Positions 1 through 11,780 of a stretch of 64,000 bases of DNA are shown one piece after another. Both the position numbers and the translations under genes were made by a program. This stretch comes from Macrotis lagotis (Eukaryota; Chordata; Mammalia; Peramelemorphia; Peramelidae). The first letter of the stretch is position 1. Every line of letters begins with the position of its first letter. The DNA is taken from contig NC_133665.1 of NCBI RefSeq assembly GCF_037893015.1, positions 101,133,637 through 101,197,636 on the forward strand. The letters are read 5' to 3'. Under the pieces are notes generated by a model. It saw only the letters and a list, made by a program, of their open reading frames with translations. It was not told where the DNA came from and did not search any database.

Positions 1-340
1 ATGCAAATATATAAAGGGATGGAGACAAGTTTCTTATAGGAGGAAGCAAATTAAAAGAAGCTTAAAGAGAATCAAGGATTCTAAGAGGTGAGAAGGTAGT
101 ATTTTCTAGGCCAGATGAACAGTCTACACAAAGGTATAAAGGTTGGAGATGAAAGATCAATTCAGAGGAAAAACAGGTAGACTAGTTTGGGTAAAAAAAA
201 TAGATGGTGTGAACAGGAATAGTATGATGTACCTGTGCAGCCTGGATGGAAGAGCTTGAATACCAAGATGCAAAGTTTATATTTTTCCTTAGAGGCAATA
301 AAGAGTTACTCTTGAGCAGGAGAGTACCGCTATAAGACTT
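1..340. other. AT-rich sequence, nothing recognised
   Basis: No open frame of note, no SINE or LINE hallmark and no tandem repeat could be recognised here. Confidence 0.5.
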
Positions 341-950
341 ATGGATTTTAATAAGAAACATTAATATTTTTCAATTTAAATAAGTAATCTTTCAAATGTG
401 GTGGGTTGTATTTTTTGTTTTGTTTTGTTTTGTTTTTGTTGGTAAGCTCATAACATTTACATATGTCTTAGATTATTAAAGCTTAACTGCCTCCTAGACT
501 TAGGACAATTTGTATTTTTATACTCAATGTCAATTGATTGATTGATTACCAGACCATTTATAACACATAGTTTCCCAGTATGCCAAATTCTAGAACTCCC
601 CCTTTCCTGTCCACTATGAACCCTCAACTAGGAAAAGATTTAGAGCAAGAAGGACTTTCAAAAAACCATTAGGATCAATGCTCTTCTTTTACAAGTAAGA
701 AAACTGTGACCCGAGAGATTAATTTCAAATTTAATTTTTTAAAAAGTTACCCCTTGAAAAAAACTTCCCAGACCTTTCCAAGAAAACTTTGACAAAGGTT
801 AAAGAAGGGATTTCAACAATAAATGCCCAAATTGAACCACCAATAGTTCAGCCTAGAAACTAAATTCTGTACAAGCAGCATGACCTAACTTGGGCCTGGA
901 GAAGAGTATGTATACCTATGTGTATAGGTGTATGTATGTATGTATGTATT

Positions 951-1015
<65 letters not shown>

Positions 1016-1039
1016 GTGTGTGCTTGTGTGTATAAGTGA

Positions 1040-1077
<38 letters not shown>

Positions 1078-1215
1078 ATATGTGTGTATACATTCATCCC
1101 TTCTTTGTAGAGGTGGGGAACTATGCATGTGGAACATTGCATATATAATGATTATCCTTAGATGTTGAAGTCATTAGTTTTTTGAACTATTTTTATTTTT
1201 TCAAAATTTTTGCCA
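341..1215 (+). repeat. Left arm of a large inverted repeat
   Basis: Read on the opposite strand, this stretch matches 4020-4868 block by block: the AATATTAAT-rich start, the run of A or T near 425, the TTGATTGATT motif near 533, the 'aaagatttagagcaagaaggac' block near 636, the 'ggtaaagaagggatttcaac' block near 800, and the 'gtagaggtggggaactat' block near 1108. The arms are colinear by eye at roughly 80% identity. The last ~130 bp resembles a dispersed repeat seen again near 35810-36040, so part of the match could come from two independent insertions. Confidence 0.75.
949..1075. repeat. Compound (TG)n(TA)n microsatellite, two blocks
   Basis: Alternating TG then TA runs occur at 950-1012 and again at 1035-1072. 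All short open frames here are products of the dinucleotide repeat. In the other arm of the inverted repeat the same place holds a (CTAT/CTGT)n run, so the site is repeat-prone in both copies. Confidence 0.95.
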
Positions 1216-1324
1216 TAAGAAATGGCTAACTAGATAGGAGAGAGAGGGAGGGAGAAACATATTTATTAATCAATATAATGTTTTAAGAAGGTATCAAAAG
1301 CAAAATATTTTTTAAAGTAAATAA

Positions 1325-1505
1325 AACTACCCCCTTTCTCTCCTTTCCTTCCCTTCTATTCTCTTACGCTTCCTTTCTTTTTCCATCTCCCTTCCCCTCC
1401 TCCTTCCCTTTTCCTTTTCCTTCCTCCTTCTCTTCCTTTTTCTTTCCCTTCTCTTTTATTCCCTCTTTCCCCTTCTTTTTTCTTTTCATTCTTTCCTTTT
1501 TAAAT
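1325..1505. repeat. Pyrimidine-rich (CT) tract
   Basis: About 180 bp of almost pure C/T on the + strand with CCTT and CTTTT steps. Low complexity. Confidence 0.9.
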
Positions 1506-2785
1506 ATTAGAAGTATGCTTGTTGACCTATTCTATTTCCCAATTTGGTCCAGTTCATTCTTCCTCTGGCTCTTCCCACAGCAGCTACCAGTTCCCAGGGG
1601 CTCACTATATTAACACTGAATTTAATTTGGAGACTTTATCAGTATAGTTCATTTTAGTTCAAAACTTCTGGTTCAAGGGATCCTCCAGTTTCAATATCCT
1701 TGGTGGCTGGCAACCACCATGCACTATCATTCCAGAACCCCTAGGCAAACTTCTAACAGTATTCTAAACCCTTTTAATAATCAGATATAACAATAAGCAG
1801 ATTTAGGACCTATCAAGAAGGATGTGATCACTACCCTGTCAACCTTCTGATTGGTCTAGTCTTAGATGTTATATGATCACCACATGGATGGCAGCTTCCT
1901 CAGACTATGCTTTCAAATAGTTATTTGATAGAATACTGGCTAGCAGACTTTCCAAGTATTGGTATTCAATAGCATCCAATTTTAGATTGACAATAGAAGT
2001 GCTTAGTTGGGTTCAGATGCCAACCGGTGTATATACTTGGTTTTAGGACCACAGCAGCCACTGAATTCATATTTGGAGGACCCAATCATTTTGAAGAGTA
2101 AATTAAACAGGAGAAAAATTTACACAATGACAATAAGAGCATAAAGGAAAATGCCACTGAAAGACTTTAGAACTCCAGTCAAGACTGTGATCACTTGTGA
2201 TGACAGTGAACATCTTGGTGTTGTACTTCTCCTCTCACTAGAGAAGTGGTGGGCCCTTGGTGCAAAGTGAGGCATATTCTCTCAGATATTTCTGTTTATT
2301 AATTATTTCAAGGGAGGATTCTAAGGGGGATGGAATACATTTGGAAATAATAGATGTGTTTAACTTTTAAAAATTCAATAAAATATTTATTTATAAATTT
2401 TAAAAGAAAACCCAGTCACCAGAAAAAGTTATTAAATATCCAGTCTCTCCAGGAATTTTCATGGCATTTGTAATCTACCAGGTTAAAAATTTCCTAAAGC
2501 TCTAGCAACTATTTTAAATAAAAGTTCAAGTCCTAAGTTCACAGACTGTTTCATATCCCATTCAGGCATTTGTCTTGACCATCTTACCATCTGTCCTGCA
2601 GCTATCTCACTTCTCCCCATCTGGGCAAGCACCTCCAGATCAACTTGCCAGAAAATGTCCCCCAGGCCCTAATGGCATTAACCCAACCAGGTTTGGAACT
2701 CTCATCTTGGGACAAACTTTTTTGTTTGATGAAGAAGTGAGCATAGAGTCAACTTGTCCAGACCTGCATTAAAAATCCCACTCCA
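1506..2785. other. Single-copy sequence, nothing recognised
   Basis: No gene, SINE head or LINE end was recognised. A 65-codon frame at 2575-2772 has no recognisable domain and ends in MIR-like sequence. Confidence 0.4.
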
Positions 2786-2905
2786 ATGCCCAGTAATTAT
2801 GTGACCCCAGTGAAGAAATTTCACATTTCTTGGTCTCAGTTTCTTTATCTGTAAAATGAGGAGATTGGAATTATCACCTCTAAGATCTGTATTTTCATGA
2901 CCCTC
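2786..2905 (+). repeat. MIR-like SINE fossil
   Basis: Carries the MIR core steps in order: tgtgacccc, then ctcagtttctttatctgtaaaatgagg. Confidence 0.6.
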
Positions 2906-3059
2906 TCTACTGTCCTTTCCTTCTGGATATAAGCATGCCCAAGGTTTAATGTCACATCCTTAAAAAACCTTGTCTTGGTTCTATCATCCCTCTGGCTACT
3001 ATTTTCTACCTTTCCTATATTTTGCAACCAAAATTCTAGAAAAAGCCTCTTCACTCTTC

Positions 3060-4015
3060 CCACTCACTCTCAGCAATCTGGTTTTTGAGCCCACCCATCC
3101 ACAGAAACTGTTTTCTCCAAGGTCACTCAAGAACTCTTAATTGCCAAAGCCAACATCCTTTTCTCAGTTTTCATCTTTCTTGACCGCTCTGCCACATTTG
3201 AGACTGCTGACTAATCCCGCTCTCTACCCTTTCCTGGATACTCTCCTTCCTTGGGGACACTGCTCTCTCCTGTTTACCCTCCTCCTCAGTTTTCTCTGCT
3301 GAATTATTATCTGTCCAACAGCCGCTAACTATTGGCGTCCCCTTCTTCTCTGTCCTGAGATCTCACCTCTTCCTTTTCCATACCATCTTGGTGTTCTCAT
3401 CATCTCCCATTGGTTCAATTAACAGCTCCATGTAGATGACTCCTGGACTATATCTGGATTTTTTCTCTTCAGTCTAACATCCCCTAAGCTCCAGTCTGAA
3501 ATTACCAATAGTCTAATATATAGTTGTGTCCAAATACATATCCCATATCCCATAGTATCTTGACCTCAGAATGTCCAGAATAAGTCATTATTAGGGTGAG
3601 CCAAGATGGCAGAGAAAAAACAGGGACTCACCTGATCTCTCCCTCAAACCCCTCCAAAGACCTTTAAATAATGACTCTAAAAAAGAATAAGCCCTTATTT
3701 TTCCTGGTAAACCATTCTTCTTTCAAACCTCCCTGTTTCTGTTAAAGCCATCACACTCCTTCCAGTCCCCCAGAATTGTATGGCCTCATCATCCTTAAGT
3801 TTCCCTTTCCTTCCTGAACCACTACCTCTTCCTGTTAATTCTTCCTTGAAATATCTTTTATCCATTTTCTTCTATCCACTAATATGACCACAGTTGAGGT
3901 CTTCATCATCTCTGCTGGACCAGTAATCCTGGACCAAAGTGCGTCTACCTTCTCTAATCTATCTTCCACAAAACTGCCAAAGTAATTTTCCTTCTCTTTA
4001 TTACCCAGTAAACTG
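3060..4015 (+). mobile_element. L2 LINE fossil, interrupted
   Basis: Contains the L2 coding-end landmarks in order: ccaaggtcactcaagaactc (3119), cttgaccgctctgccacatttgagac (3180), ggataccactc-type block (3237), then the 'gtagatgactcctggac' block (3433). Later blocks (3690-4010) fit further along L2. A piece of another element (3596-3680) lies in between. The reading frame is heavily degraded. Confidence 0.6.
3596..3685 (+). mobile_element. Possible L1 5'-UTR fragment inside L2
   Basis: The block 'caagatggcagag...cagggactcacctga...ctccaaagacctttaaataatgactct' resembles the start of marsupial L1 elements. It breaks the L2 sequence. Assignment is from memory of the family. Confidence 0.45.
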
Positions 4016-4019
4016 TTTC

Positions 4020-4186
4020 TTATTTTGAAATTTTGAAAAAAAGAAAATTAATTCAACAAAACTAATAACCCCATCATCTAAGTATAGTTATTGTATGTGC
4101 AATGTTTCACATCTATAGTTCCCTACCTCTACAATGAAGGAATGAATGTATAAGCAAATATATACATCTATCTATGTATCTGTCTA

Positions 4187-4224
<38 letters not shown>

Positions 4225-4868
4225 ATCTATATATCTATCTATACACAAACATACATATACCTACACATATATTCCAGTCATGGTATTTGTACAGAATTCA
4301 TTATCTAGACTGAGCTGTTGGTGATTTAATTTGGGCATTTATTGTTGAAATTCCTTCTTTAACCTTTGCCAAAATTTTGTTGGACAGATCTAGGAAGTTT
4401 TTTTCAGGGAGTAGCTAGAGGACCTTTTTAAAAAATTAAATTAAAAATTAATCTCTCTGGGTCACAGTTTTCTTACTTGTAAAAGAAGAACGTTGGTCCT
4501 AATGGTTTTTTTGAGAGTCTTTCTTGCTCTAAATCTTTTCCTGGTCTAGGGTTCATAGTGAAAAGGAAAGGGGGGGGTTCTAGAATTTAGCAATCTGGGA
4601 CGCCATGTGCTAAAAATGGTCTGGTAATCAGTCAGTCAATCAATGAATCAACAATTCTTTTTCACTAAGGGCCTATGAGGTGCCACACACTGAGTATAAG
4701 AATACAAATTTTGGAGGCAGTTAAGCTTTAATAACTTAAGAAGTATGTAAATGTTATGAGTTTACCCCCCAAAAAAAACTAAAACCAAAAACAAAAAAAC
4801 TACCCCATTTGAAAGGCTAATTATTTAAATGGAAAAATATTAATATTTCTTATTAAAATCCATCATAA
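4020..4868 (-). repeat. Right arm of a large inverted repeat
   Basis: Reverse-complement partner of 341-1215, colinear along its length, with ~2.8 kb of mainly L2 sequence between the arms. Contains its own (CTAT/CTGT)n run at 4167-4232 where the left arm has (TG)n(TA)n. Confidence 0.75.
4167..4250. repeat. (CTAT)n/(CTGT)n tetranucleotide repeat
   Basis: Tandem CTAT and CTGT steps with few interruptions. Confidence 0.9.
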
Positions 4869-4929
4869 CTATCATCTTGTACATACCTTATTCTAATCAC
4901 TTTAGAACTTTGAAACTTTTATTAGATAC

Positions 4930-4934
4930 AGCTC

Positions 4935-4966
<32 letters not shown>

Positions 4967-5165
4967 TATAGTGTCAGACACTATGCTAAGCACTTTGCAA
5001 AATTATTTCATTGATCCTTAAAAACAACCCTGACAGGTAGTTGTTAATATTATGCCTTCCTTGTACAATTAAGGAAACTGAGGCAAATAGGTTAAGTCCC
5101 ATAGCATGTAAGCGTCTGAGGACAGAATTGAGCTCTGGTCTCCTGATTCCACATGCAGGGCTCTA
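4930..5165 (-). repeat. MIR fossil with (AAT)n at its end
   Basis: Reverse-strand MIR landmarks: 'ctatgctaagcactttgc', 'aaggaaactgaggcaaataggttaagt', and 'gcatgtaagcgtctgagg'. An (AAT)9 run sits at 4936-4963. Confidence 0.7.
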
Positions 5166-5895
5166 TATGCACTTCCACTTGGACACCAATGAGTCTTTCA
5201 GGTGTGTCCAACCTGAGGCCCACAGACCACATGTAGCCCTCAAAACCTATTCATACGGCATTATTCCATTTTATTATTAGATTCCTTGGTAATATGAGTT
5301 GCACTGTAGTCATAAATCAATACTGAATTCTATATGTGGCCCTTGTCAAGTTTTTTGGGGGGCAATGAGGCCCAGAAAGAGCTAAAAGGTTGTTTACCTA
5401 TGCAAATTCAGATACTGCATAGAACAAGGTTTTAATGTATTCATGGTAGTGTTACAGTGACTCCATAAGAAAAAGTCTGATGGAAATAAATCAGGTGACT
5501 GAGGTGGCCAAAAAGAGCATCTTCTTCTACGGATCCTTGATCTGAGAAAGGTCACCCAGAACTTTGTACACGCAGAACACGATGATAGGGCGCCCTATCT
5601 TCTTAAAGTGAAAACTTAAAAAAAATTTCTTATTCAGAATTCAGAAAATGAAATGAGAGCAAAAGGTATTTAAATAATGAAATTTACTTCTGAAGTAATT
5701 AAAACTATAAAACTGCACTAAGACTTTTGGTCCACACCCTCTAAGCAGTGAAACCAAGTACACACATAAGTATATTCAGAATAAATGTAAAAGAATGTAA
5801 ATTAACATGAAATAGTTAAAGCAAGGACTTTTGGGAAGGAAAGATACTACCAGGGCTTTGCTTGAGCCGCATATTGAAAGAAAAGAGTGGAATTC
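5166..5895. other. Mostly unrecognised; possible hAT remnant at 5199-5370
   Basis: The block beginning 'caggtgtgtccaacctgagg' and running through 'acatgtagccctcaaaac' resembles the ends of non-autonomous hAT DNA transposons, but no matching terminal repeat was found at the other end. The rest is unrecognised. Confidence 0.3.
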
Positions 5896-6052
5896 TTTTT
5901 TTTTTTTTGGATTTAATCGAGGCAATGAGGTTAAGTGACTTGCCCAAGGTCACACAACTAAGCAAGTATCAAGCATCTGAGATTGGATTTGAACTCAGGT
6001 CCTCCTGACTCCAGGGCTAGTGCTGTAGCCACTACATTACCTAGCTACCCCA
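5896..6052 (-). repeat. tRNA-derived marsupial SINE
   Basis: Reverse orientation: poly-T tail at 5898-5909, then ggcaatgaggttaagtgact, acttgcccaaggtcacacaa, and the head complement 'ctacattacctagctacccc'. Confidence 0.85.
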
Positions 6053-6179
6053 AGAGAGGGATTCTTAAATCATTATTATAGTTCTAAGGTTCCTGGGTAA
6101 GTTATTTCCCCCCTGCCAGGGTTCAGTTTCCTCTGTATAAAATTTGTGGGTTGTATTAGACGGCTCTAAAAATCGATGA

Positions 6180-6990
6180 TCTGGGCTTTATTTTTACCGA
6201 GGAGGAGGCAACCCAGAGAGAGGCAACTTCCAAGGGGCAGATAGAATTTGGTTAGAAGGAACAGCACTGTCTGAAGGCCCAGGTTAGGCTCAGATGCTTA
6301 GCCGGTGGGCTAAGAAATGGGTGGCTCAGGAGGTAAAGGGGGCATTCGGAGGTAGGGACAGAGTCAGACCTGTCCCTCTGCCAGCATGACCAGAGGGGAT
6401 GACAGGCAGCCCCCCTCCCCACCAGAGTCCATCCCACCTCCCAGGGAGCCAGCCCATCAAGGAGCCCCAGACCCCCAGAAGGGCAGGAAGGATCTTAAGA
6501 GCTCTGGCCTGGAGCCAGGCAGGGAGTTTATAAGCCTTTCCTGGTGTGGGGAGTTTCCTCTCAGCCCCAGCCCTCTAAACACTCTGGGAAAGGCTGGGGC
6601 GGGAGGGGGAAGGGGCAGGGGGAGACCAGCCATAAATTTGTCCATAATCACCTCCGCTCCAGGCTGCTGGCCCCACGTCCTCACTCAAGGGAAATGCATG
6701 TCTTAAACACCTTCCTTGCCTGCGTTCTTGACAAGTCATCACATTTTTGGGTGTCCTGCTTTCTTTTAAAGCCCCCCATGGCCCCCTGCTGGACTGGGAG
6801 GGCTGGCTGCTTGGCAGCTGGAGGAGGACTCCCTCTCCCCCCTCCCCAGCACCCCCACCCCCACCCCGTAGCCTCTTTCTAAGGGGAGGTTGGGAGATTT
6901 TCAGCAGAGATTCTGTGGGTCTGTTCTACAGAGGGAGCCCAGGCCCTCCTGGATTGAGACTGTCCCTGTCTAGGGATCCATGAGAGGCAG
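6180..6990. other. GC-rich single-copy segment with overlapping short open frames
   Basis: This stretch is free of recognisable interspersed repeats and clearly richer in G+C than its surroundings. Frames of 106-112 codons are open on the + strand (6386-6706, 6544-6882), but they are Pro/Gly/Ser-rich, overlap each other, and show no domain I know. The openness is explained by base composition. It may be a conserved regulatory segment or an exon of an unrelated gene. Confidence 0.3.
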
Positions 6991-7107
6991 ATTTGAAGTT
7001 AATGGTCCTGGATTCAAATTTGAATATTTGTATAACCCTGGGTGAGTTTCTCCATTTCTCAGTTTCCTCCTCTGTCTTTTTGGACATTGGGGAGGGGGAG
7101 GTATGGG

Positions 7108-7245
7108 GGACAGTAGGCTGGCCTTAGAGTTAGGAAGATCTGAATGACAACTGGTCCTCAGACATCGATGAACTGTGTGATCCTGGGCAAGTCACTTCAC
7201 CCAATATCCCCAAATGTCAAATGAAAGAGCTGGAGCAGACAATCC
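7108..7245 (+). repeat. Old tRNA-type SINE
   Basis: Diverged copy: 'ggccttagagttaggaagatctgaatgacaac' then 'tgtgatcctgggcaagtcacttcaccc'. Confidence 0.65.
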
Positions 7246-7307
7246 CTTCTCTCTCTAAATTGATGACATATCCATTGTTTTGAGGAGCTATTCCCATCCA
7301 ATTAAGA

Positions 7308-7430
7308 TAGGACAGCCAGCTGGCAGAGGACCTGAAAGACTTGAGTTCAAATTTGACCTCAGACACTTGACATTTATCAGCTGTGTGAACTTGGGGAAGT
7401 TGCTTAACCTGTACTGTTTCACATTCAAGG
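7308..7430 (+). repeat. Old tRNA-type SINE fragment
   Basis: Shows 'cagctggcagaggacctgaaagacttgagttcaaatttgacctcagacac' followed by 'gctgtgtgaacttgggg'. No tail seen. Confidence 0.65.
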
Positions 7431-7524
7431 CAACTCCAGTCATCCTGATCTATATTTGGCCCACTGACCCAGATGGCATGGCATGGCATTAGCTCCCCGC
7501 TTTCATGGACATTTTCAACAGCAA

Positions 7525-7691
7525 GGGGCAGCAGCTAGGTGGTGCAGTGGATAGAGCACTGGCCCTAGAATCAGGACCTGAAAGATGAGTTCAAATTTGG
7601 CCTCAGACACTTAATAATTGCCTAGCTATGTGATCTTGGGCAAGCCACTTAACCCCATTGCCTTAAATAAATAAAAAATTAAAAAAAAAAG
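7525..7691 (+). repeat. tRNA-derived marsupial SINE
   Basis: Near-complete: head 'cagctaggtggtgcagtgg', body 'ttggcctcagacacttaata' and 'gggcaagccacttaacccc', and an A-rich tail at 7667-7691. Confidence 0.9.
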
Positions 7692-8180
7692 AATGAAGAA
7701 CAAACATCATGGTCCTTAAGATAGGACAAAACCCTGACTAGCCAAAGGCCAGATCAGTTCCCCTCTCTAACCCCAAAGCTCTCTCCCAGTGATGACTGTC
7801 TGTATATTGTCATGTTCTTTCCAGCTCTGACATTCATTTTAGAATGCCAGAATTTAGAGCTAAAAGGGATTTCAAAGATCATCAATTTTGTCATTTTACA
7901 GAGGAGGAAACTGAGGCTTAGAGAGGCAGATTTGACAGATGAATTCTGGACTTTTGCTCTGATTTAAGTATTCTTTTCCCTATAGTGAATTATCTTTCCT
8001 CCTCTGTCTCTGAGATCTCTGGACTTTGGGTTCTCATCTATAAAATGGAGATAAGAAATGCTGCCCTATCAATCTCACAGGAGTGTTGGGGAGAGCAAAT
8101 GAGGAAATGGATGTGAAAGTGTGGTCAAAGTATTATTAAATATAATGTTTGATAAATTCATATTTTCACATACTATTCCT
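7692..8180. other. Unrecognised sequence with a short MIR-like patch
   Basis: Around 7895-7935 'cattttacagaggaggaaactgaggcttagagaggcag' is MIR-like on the reverse strand; the remainder is unrecognised. Confidence 0.4.
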
Positions 8181-8187
8181 TCCTTCT

Positions 8188-8296
8188 TTTGCACTTTCTT
8201 CCCTCCCTCCCTCCTTCCTTCCATCTGTCCTTCCTTCCTTCCTTCCTTCCTTCCTTCCTTCGTTCCTTCCTTCCTTCCTTCTTTCCTTTCTTCCTA
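8188..8296. repeat. (CCTT)n tetranucleotide repeat
   Basis: Mostly CCTT/CCCT units. The Pro/Ser/Phe open frames across it are repeat artefacts. Confidence 0.95.
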
Positions 8297-9164
8297 AATC
8301 TTGGTCTCCTTATATTACCAGGATGGAAGGCATTGGAATCTGATGCCACTACTGATGAGCATGGGGGCTTTGACTTGTGTTTCAGATCTGGGCCAGTTCA
8401 ATTCTCCTCATCCATCCTGGTAGCCCCTGACCCCCTGGGGTTGCACTACACTATGCTACCCTTAGTACAAACATCCAGTCTCCTTTAGTCTATTTTAGGT
8501 CATAACTCCTGAGCTCAAGAGATCTCACCTACCTGGAATTAGAGCCATCCCTCAACCAGCCAGGCTAGATGCTAAACTAAGGACACCCTCAAGACATAAA
8601 GTGTTAGTATTAATAGTGATCTCTTTTCTGGTACTCTAAGGTTTATAAAACACTTTCCATGGGACACTGTAGTGCAATTAGTACAATATGGTCAACTCCG
8701 TTTTTCAAATGAGAAACATAAGACCTGAAGACCTACAGTGACTTCCTCAGTGTCACAAAAATGATGAGTGGTCATTCTGGACCCTCAGACAAGGTCCTTT
8801 GTTCCAAATCCTCTACTTTTTAATATATTATCAATTCCAGGGAGAGGCCCAGTTTCAGAACTGAAAGGGACCTGTACCTGACCAAGACTTGCTCATTCAT
8901 CTTTTGTTGAAGACATCTGGAACGAGGGGGAACCTGCAGTCATTCCATTTTTAGATAGCCCTAACTGTTTTGACTTTTCTCCTTACCTTGTCAAAAAATA
9001 TGCCTCTCTTCATTGTTTGCCCTTCTTCCTAGTTTGCCCTTCTTCTGTCTAGTGGAATAAGTTTAGTCTCCATCGATGTGACGCCCTTCTAAACACTGGA
9101 AAGCAGCTAGTATATCCTCCCCAAGCCTTCCTTCTCCAGGTTAGACATCCCATTTATTATTGTT
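8297..9164. other. Single-copy sequence, nothing recognised
   Basis: I see no gene and only faint MIR-like words near 8690-8760. Confidence 0.4.
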
Positions 9165-9677
9165 CTGTAAGAAATCATGAGAGGTCGGACTTTAGAAGAG
9201 CCTGGAAAAACTTGCATGAACTGATGCTGAGCAAAGCTATCAGAGCCAAGAGAACACTGTACACATTAACAACAACACTGTGAGTTGATCCACTATGATG
9301 AACGCATCTCCTCTCAGTAGTTCAAGGACAACCCTGGGAGACTTGGACAATGCTATCCATATCTGGAGAAAAAAAAACCCTATGAATTGTGAATGCAGAG
9401 CAAAGCAAACTATGTTCACTTTTTAAAACTTATTTTATGTTTTTCTTTCTCTTTCATTTTTCCCCTTTAGTTATGATTCTTTTTTCACAATGTGATGAAT
9501 GTAGAAATGTTAAACATGACTGTACATGGATAACCTATATCACATTATTCACTGACTTGGGGAGGGAGGAGGGAAGAGAGAGAGGCAGAAAAATGTGGAT
9601 CTTAAAAAGCTTACAAAAAGATCAATGTTAAAAACTATCTTTGTATGTAATTGGAAAAACTAAAATAAAAAAAATGA
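9165..9677 (+). mobile_element. L1 3' end (5'-truncated)
   Basis: Shows the marsupial L1 3'-UTR order: 'aacttgcatgaactgatgctgag', 'gagaacactgtacacattaacaac', 'aacatgactgtacatggataacctatatc', a purine run 'ggggagggaggagggaagag', 'aactatctttgtatgtaattgg', and an A-rich end. The same order recurs at 36190-37055. Confidence 0.75.
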
Positions 9678-10460
9678 AATCTCACTCCTTCAAGATGGTC
9701 TTTGCCGGGTGTGAACATGAGACTGTCTCACCATCCTAGTTGTGCACTGAGTATTTTCCAACTTATTCGCTAGCTTTCCATTCTAGGATTCTAGATTCCA
9801 ACCCTCTAGAACCCCAAATGTGTCTGACTAGGTCAGGCTGCCGTGGAAGGGACTAGGTCACCTCCTCCATTCAGGATCCTAGGCCTCTTTTAATACACTT
9901 TCCCATCTCCTTAGGTTTTAGGGCTGCCTTGCCGTCATCCTGACTCAGACTGATCTCGCAATCCTTTGGAAAGTCCAGCTTTAGACAAACTGCTATTTAG
10001 CCAGGTCGATCCCATTTTGTAGTTGTGAAATTCTGGAGTTCTTGGTTTCAAGGCTCTTCCCGGGGGTGACATTCCATATTCTGAGGTCCCTTTCCAGATT
10101 GACTGTGCTGTGTTCTATGTACTAAGGTTCTACATGTTCTACAGCTACAAAGCATCCCTACGACCTCCCCTCCAACCAGTGACAACGTGGGAAAGAGAGA
10201 TGGGCACGGGGGCCCTTGGAGCCCATTCCCCTCTGGCCCTGCCCTGGGTCCTCCCCAGCACTAGGTGGAGGCTGCTCCCTTCTGCACTGGGTCTTCCCTA
10301 ACACCTGTTTTACCCTTGTCCTGCCTTGGGCCCTCCACAGGCTGCTGTAGGCCCCCGAAGCCTTTTTGCATCAAAATACAGACTAGAGGAAGACTGGCTG
10401 CCATTAAAACTCCTGAGGCCATAGAGCTAGCCCCACAGGGTGGATCCCCAGGTCAGCTCC
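9678..10460 (+). promoter_or_regulatory. Region upstream of pseudogene 1 signal exon
   Basis: No recognisable repeat and no obvious TATA box. G+C rises towards 10200-10500 around the signal exon. Called only because it precedes a protease first exon; no promoter motif was identified. Confidence 0.25.
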
Positions 10461-10566
10461 ATGGGGCAGGCGCAGGGGGTCCTGGACTCTGCCCCAGGCG
10501 CAGTTCAGCCCCTCCAGGTCAAGAGACCCCTCCCTCTGCTGCGACTCCTCCTGCTTCTCCTTCTCA
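10461..10566 (+). CDS. Exon 1 (signal peptide) of protease pseudogene 1
   Basis: ATG at 10461 opens 35 codons plus one base, ending at a TCA|GTGAGG donor. The peptide has a 21-residue N-terminal stretch and a strong hydrophobic core (PLPLLRLLLLLLL). Phase 1 and the CA|GTGAG donor match exon 1 of genes 2 and 3, which is why I take this as the homologous signal exon. An in-frame GTG upstream is ignored in favour of the ATG. The exon itself shows no damage, unlike those downstream, so it might still serve as an alternative first exon. Confidence 0.6.
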
Positions 10567-10639
10567 GTGAGGACACTGCCCCCCATCACAGAGGCTGGGC
10601 CAGGGATGGGAAAGGGCCACCTTGGCACCCCAGTCCCCA

Positions 10640-11780
10640 CCCATCTCCCTCCCTTCTACTCCTCTCCTCTCCTTCAACTAGAGCCTCTTCCTGACCTTCC
10701 CCCCCTATATTATCCCCCATTTCACCCCTTCTTGTTTTCTCTCTTCCTCCTCTTCCTCTCCTACCTCATTCTCCCTCCTTTCCTTTCTTCTCCTCTTCCT
10801 TTTTCCTCTTTCTCTTCTTTTCCCTTCCCTTCCTCGTTCTTTTATTCCCCTGCCTTCTGACTCTTCCTCCTGACACTCCTGTTTCTCCTCTTCTTCCTCT
10901 CCCTTCTCTTGCTAGCCCTCTTCCTATCTCAGTCCCTTCTGTTATGCCACAGGCTTCTTCCTATCCTCTCTCCTCTCCTGCTAGCTCACCTCTACCAGAT
11001 TATCTCCATCCTTCTTGTTCTACCACCCTCTCAGGCTGATCTCCCCAGCTCCCTTAAACCACTTCTCTCTTGTCTTCCCAAGTCCCACTAGAATCTCCTG
11101 TCTTTTCTGCTACTGCCTACCTTAGCATCCTATGCTCCAGTACCCTCCTCCCAGGCCTCCTCCCTTCCTCTCTTCTCATCCCCTCCCAGTTCTCTCCTCT
11201 CTTCTGCTCCCCTCTCATCACCCTCCTCCGATTTCCTAGAGCCTCACCTCCTCCTCCTCTTTTTAGCATCCACCTTCTTCCAATCCCAGATCCTTATTTC
11301 CTTCCTGTTGTCTCACCTCCTTCAGTTATCTTCCTCCTCCTTGCCATCTGAGCTTCACTGTGCTCCTCATCCCTTTGTGTTATTGCATACTCTCCTCCAT
11401 CCTTACTCCTTCTCTATCTCACCTCCTTCTTTTATCTTACCCTCCCTACCCTCTATCTCATCCTCTATTTCACTCTTCCTGTCTCAAACCCATTCTCTTA
11501 CAATCTCACTCCTTTCTCTTACCTTCTTACTGGTTTTTCTCCTGTAATCTCATTCCTCCTGTATTATTCCTCTTTCTATGACCTCATTTTCTCCTTTCTA
11601 TGATTTCCTGTTATTTTATCCTTCCTTATTATTTCACTATTAACTATCATCTCATAGTCTTGTTTCTTCAATTGGACCTATCTCACTTCTTATCTAGCTC
11701 CTTCCTGTGATCCTATCCCTCCTTCAATCTCACCCTCCACCAGTTATCTCATTCCTTTCTCCCTGCCACAAGTGTTTTTT
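10640..11780. repeat. Long pyrimidine-rich tract in intron 1 of gene 1
   Basis: About 1.1 kb of C/T-rich + strand with recurring 'tctcacctcctcc' and 'ttatctca' words. Open frames rich in Leu, Ser and Pro here (up to ~97 codons) are compositional. Gene 2 and gene 3 have the same kind of tract in the same place. Confidence 0.85.
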
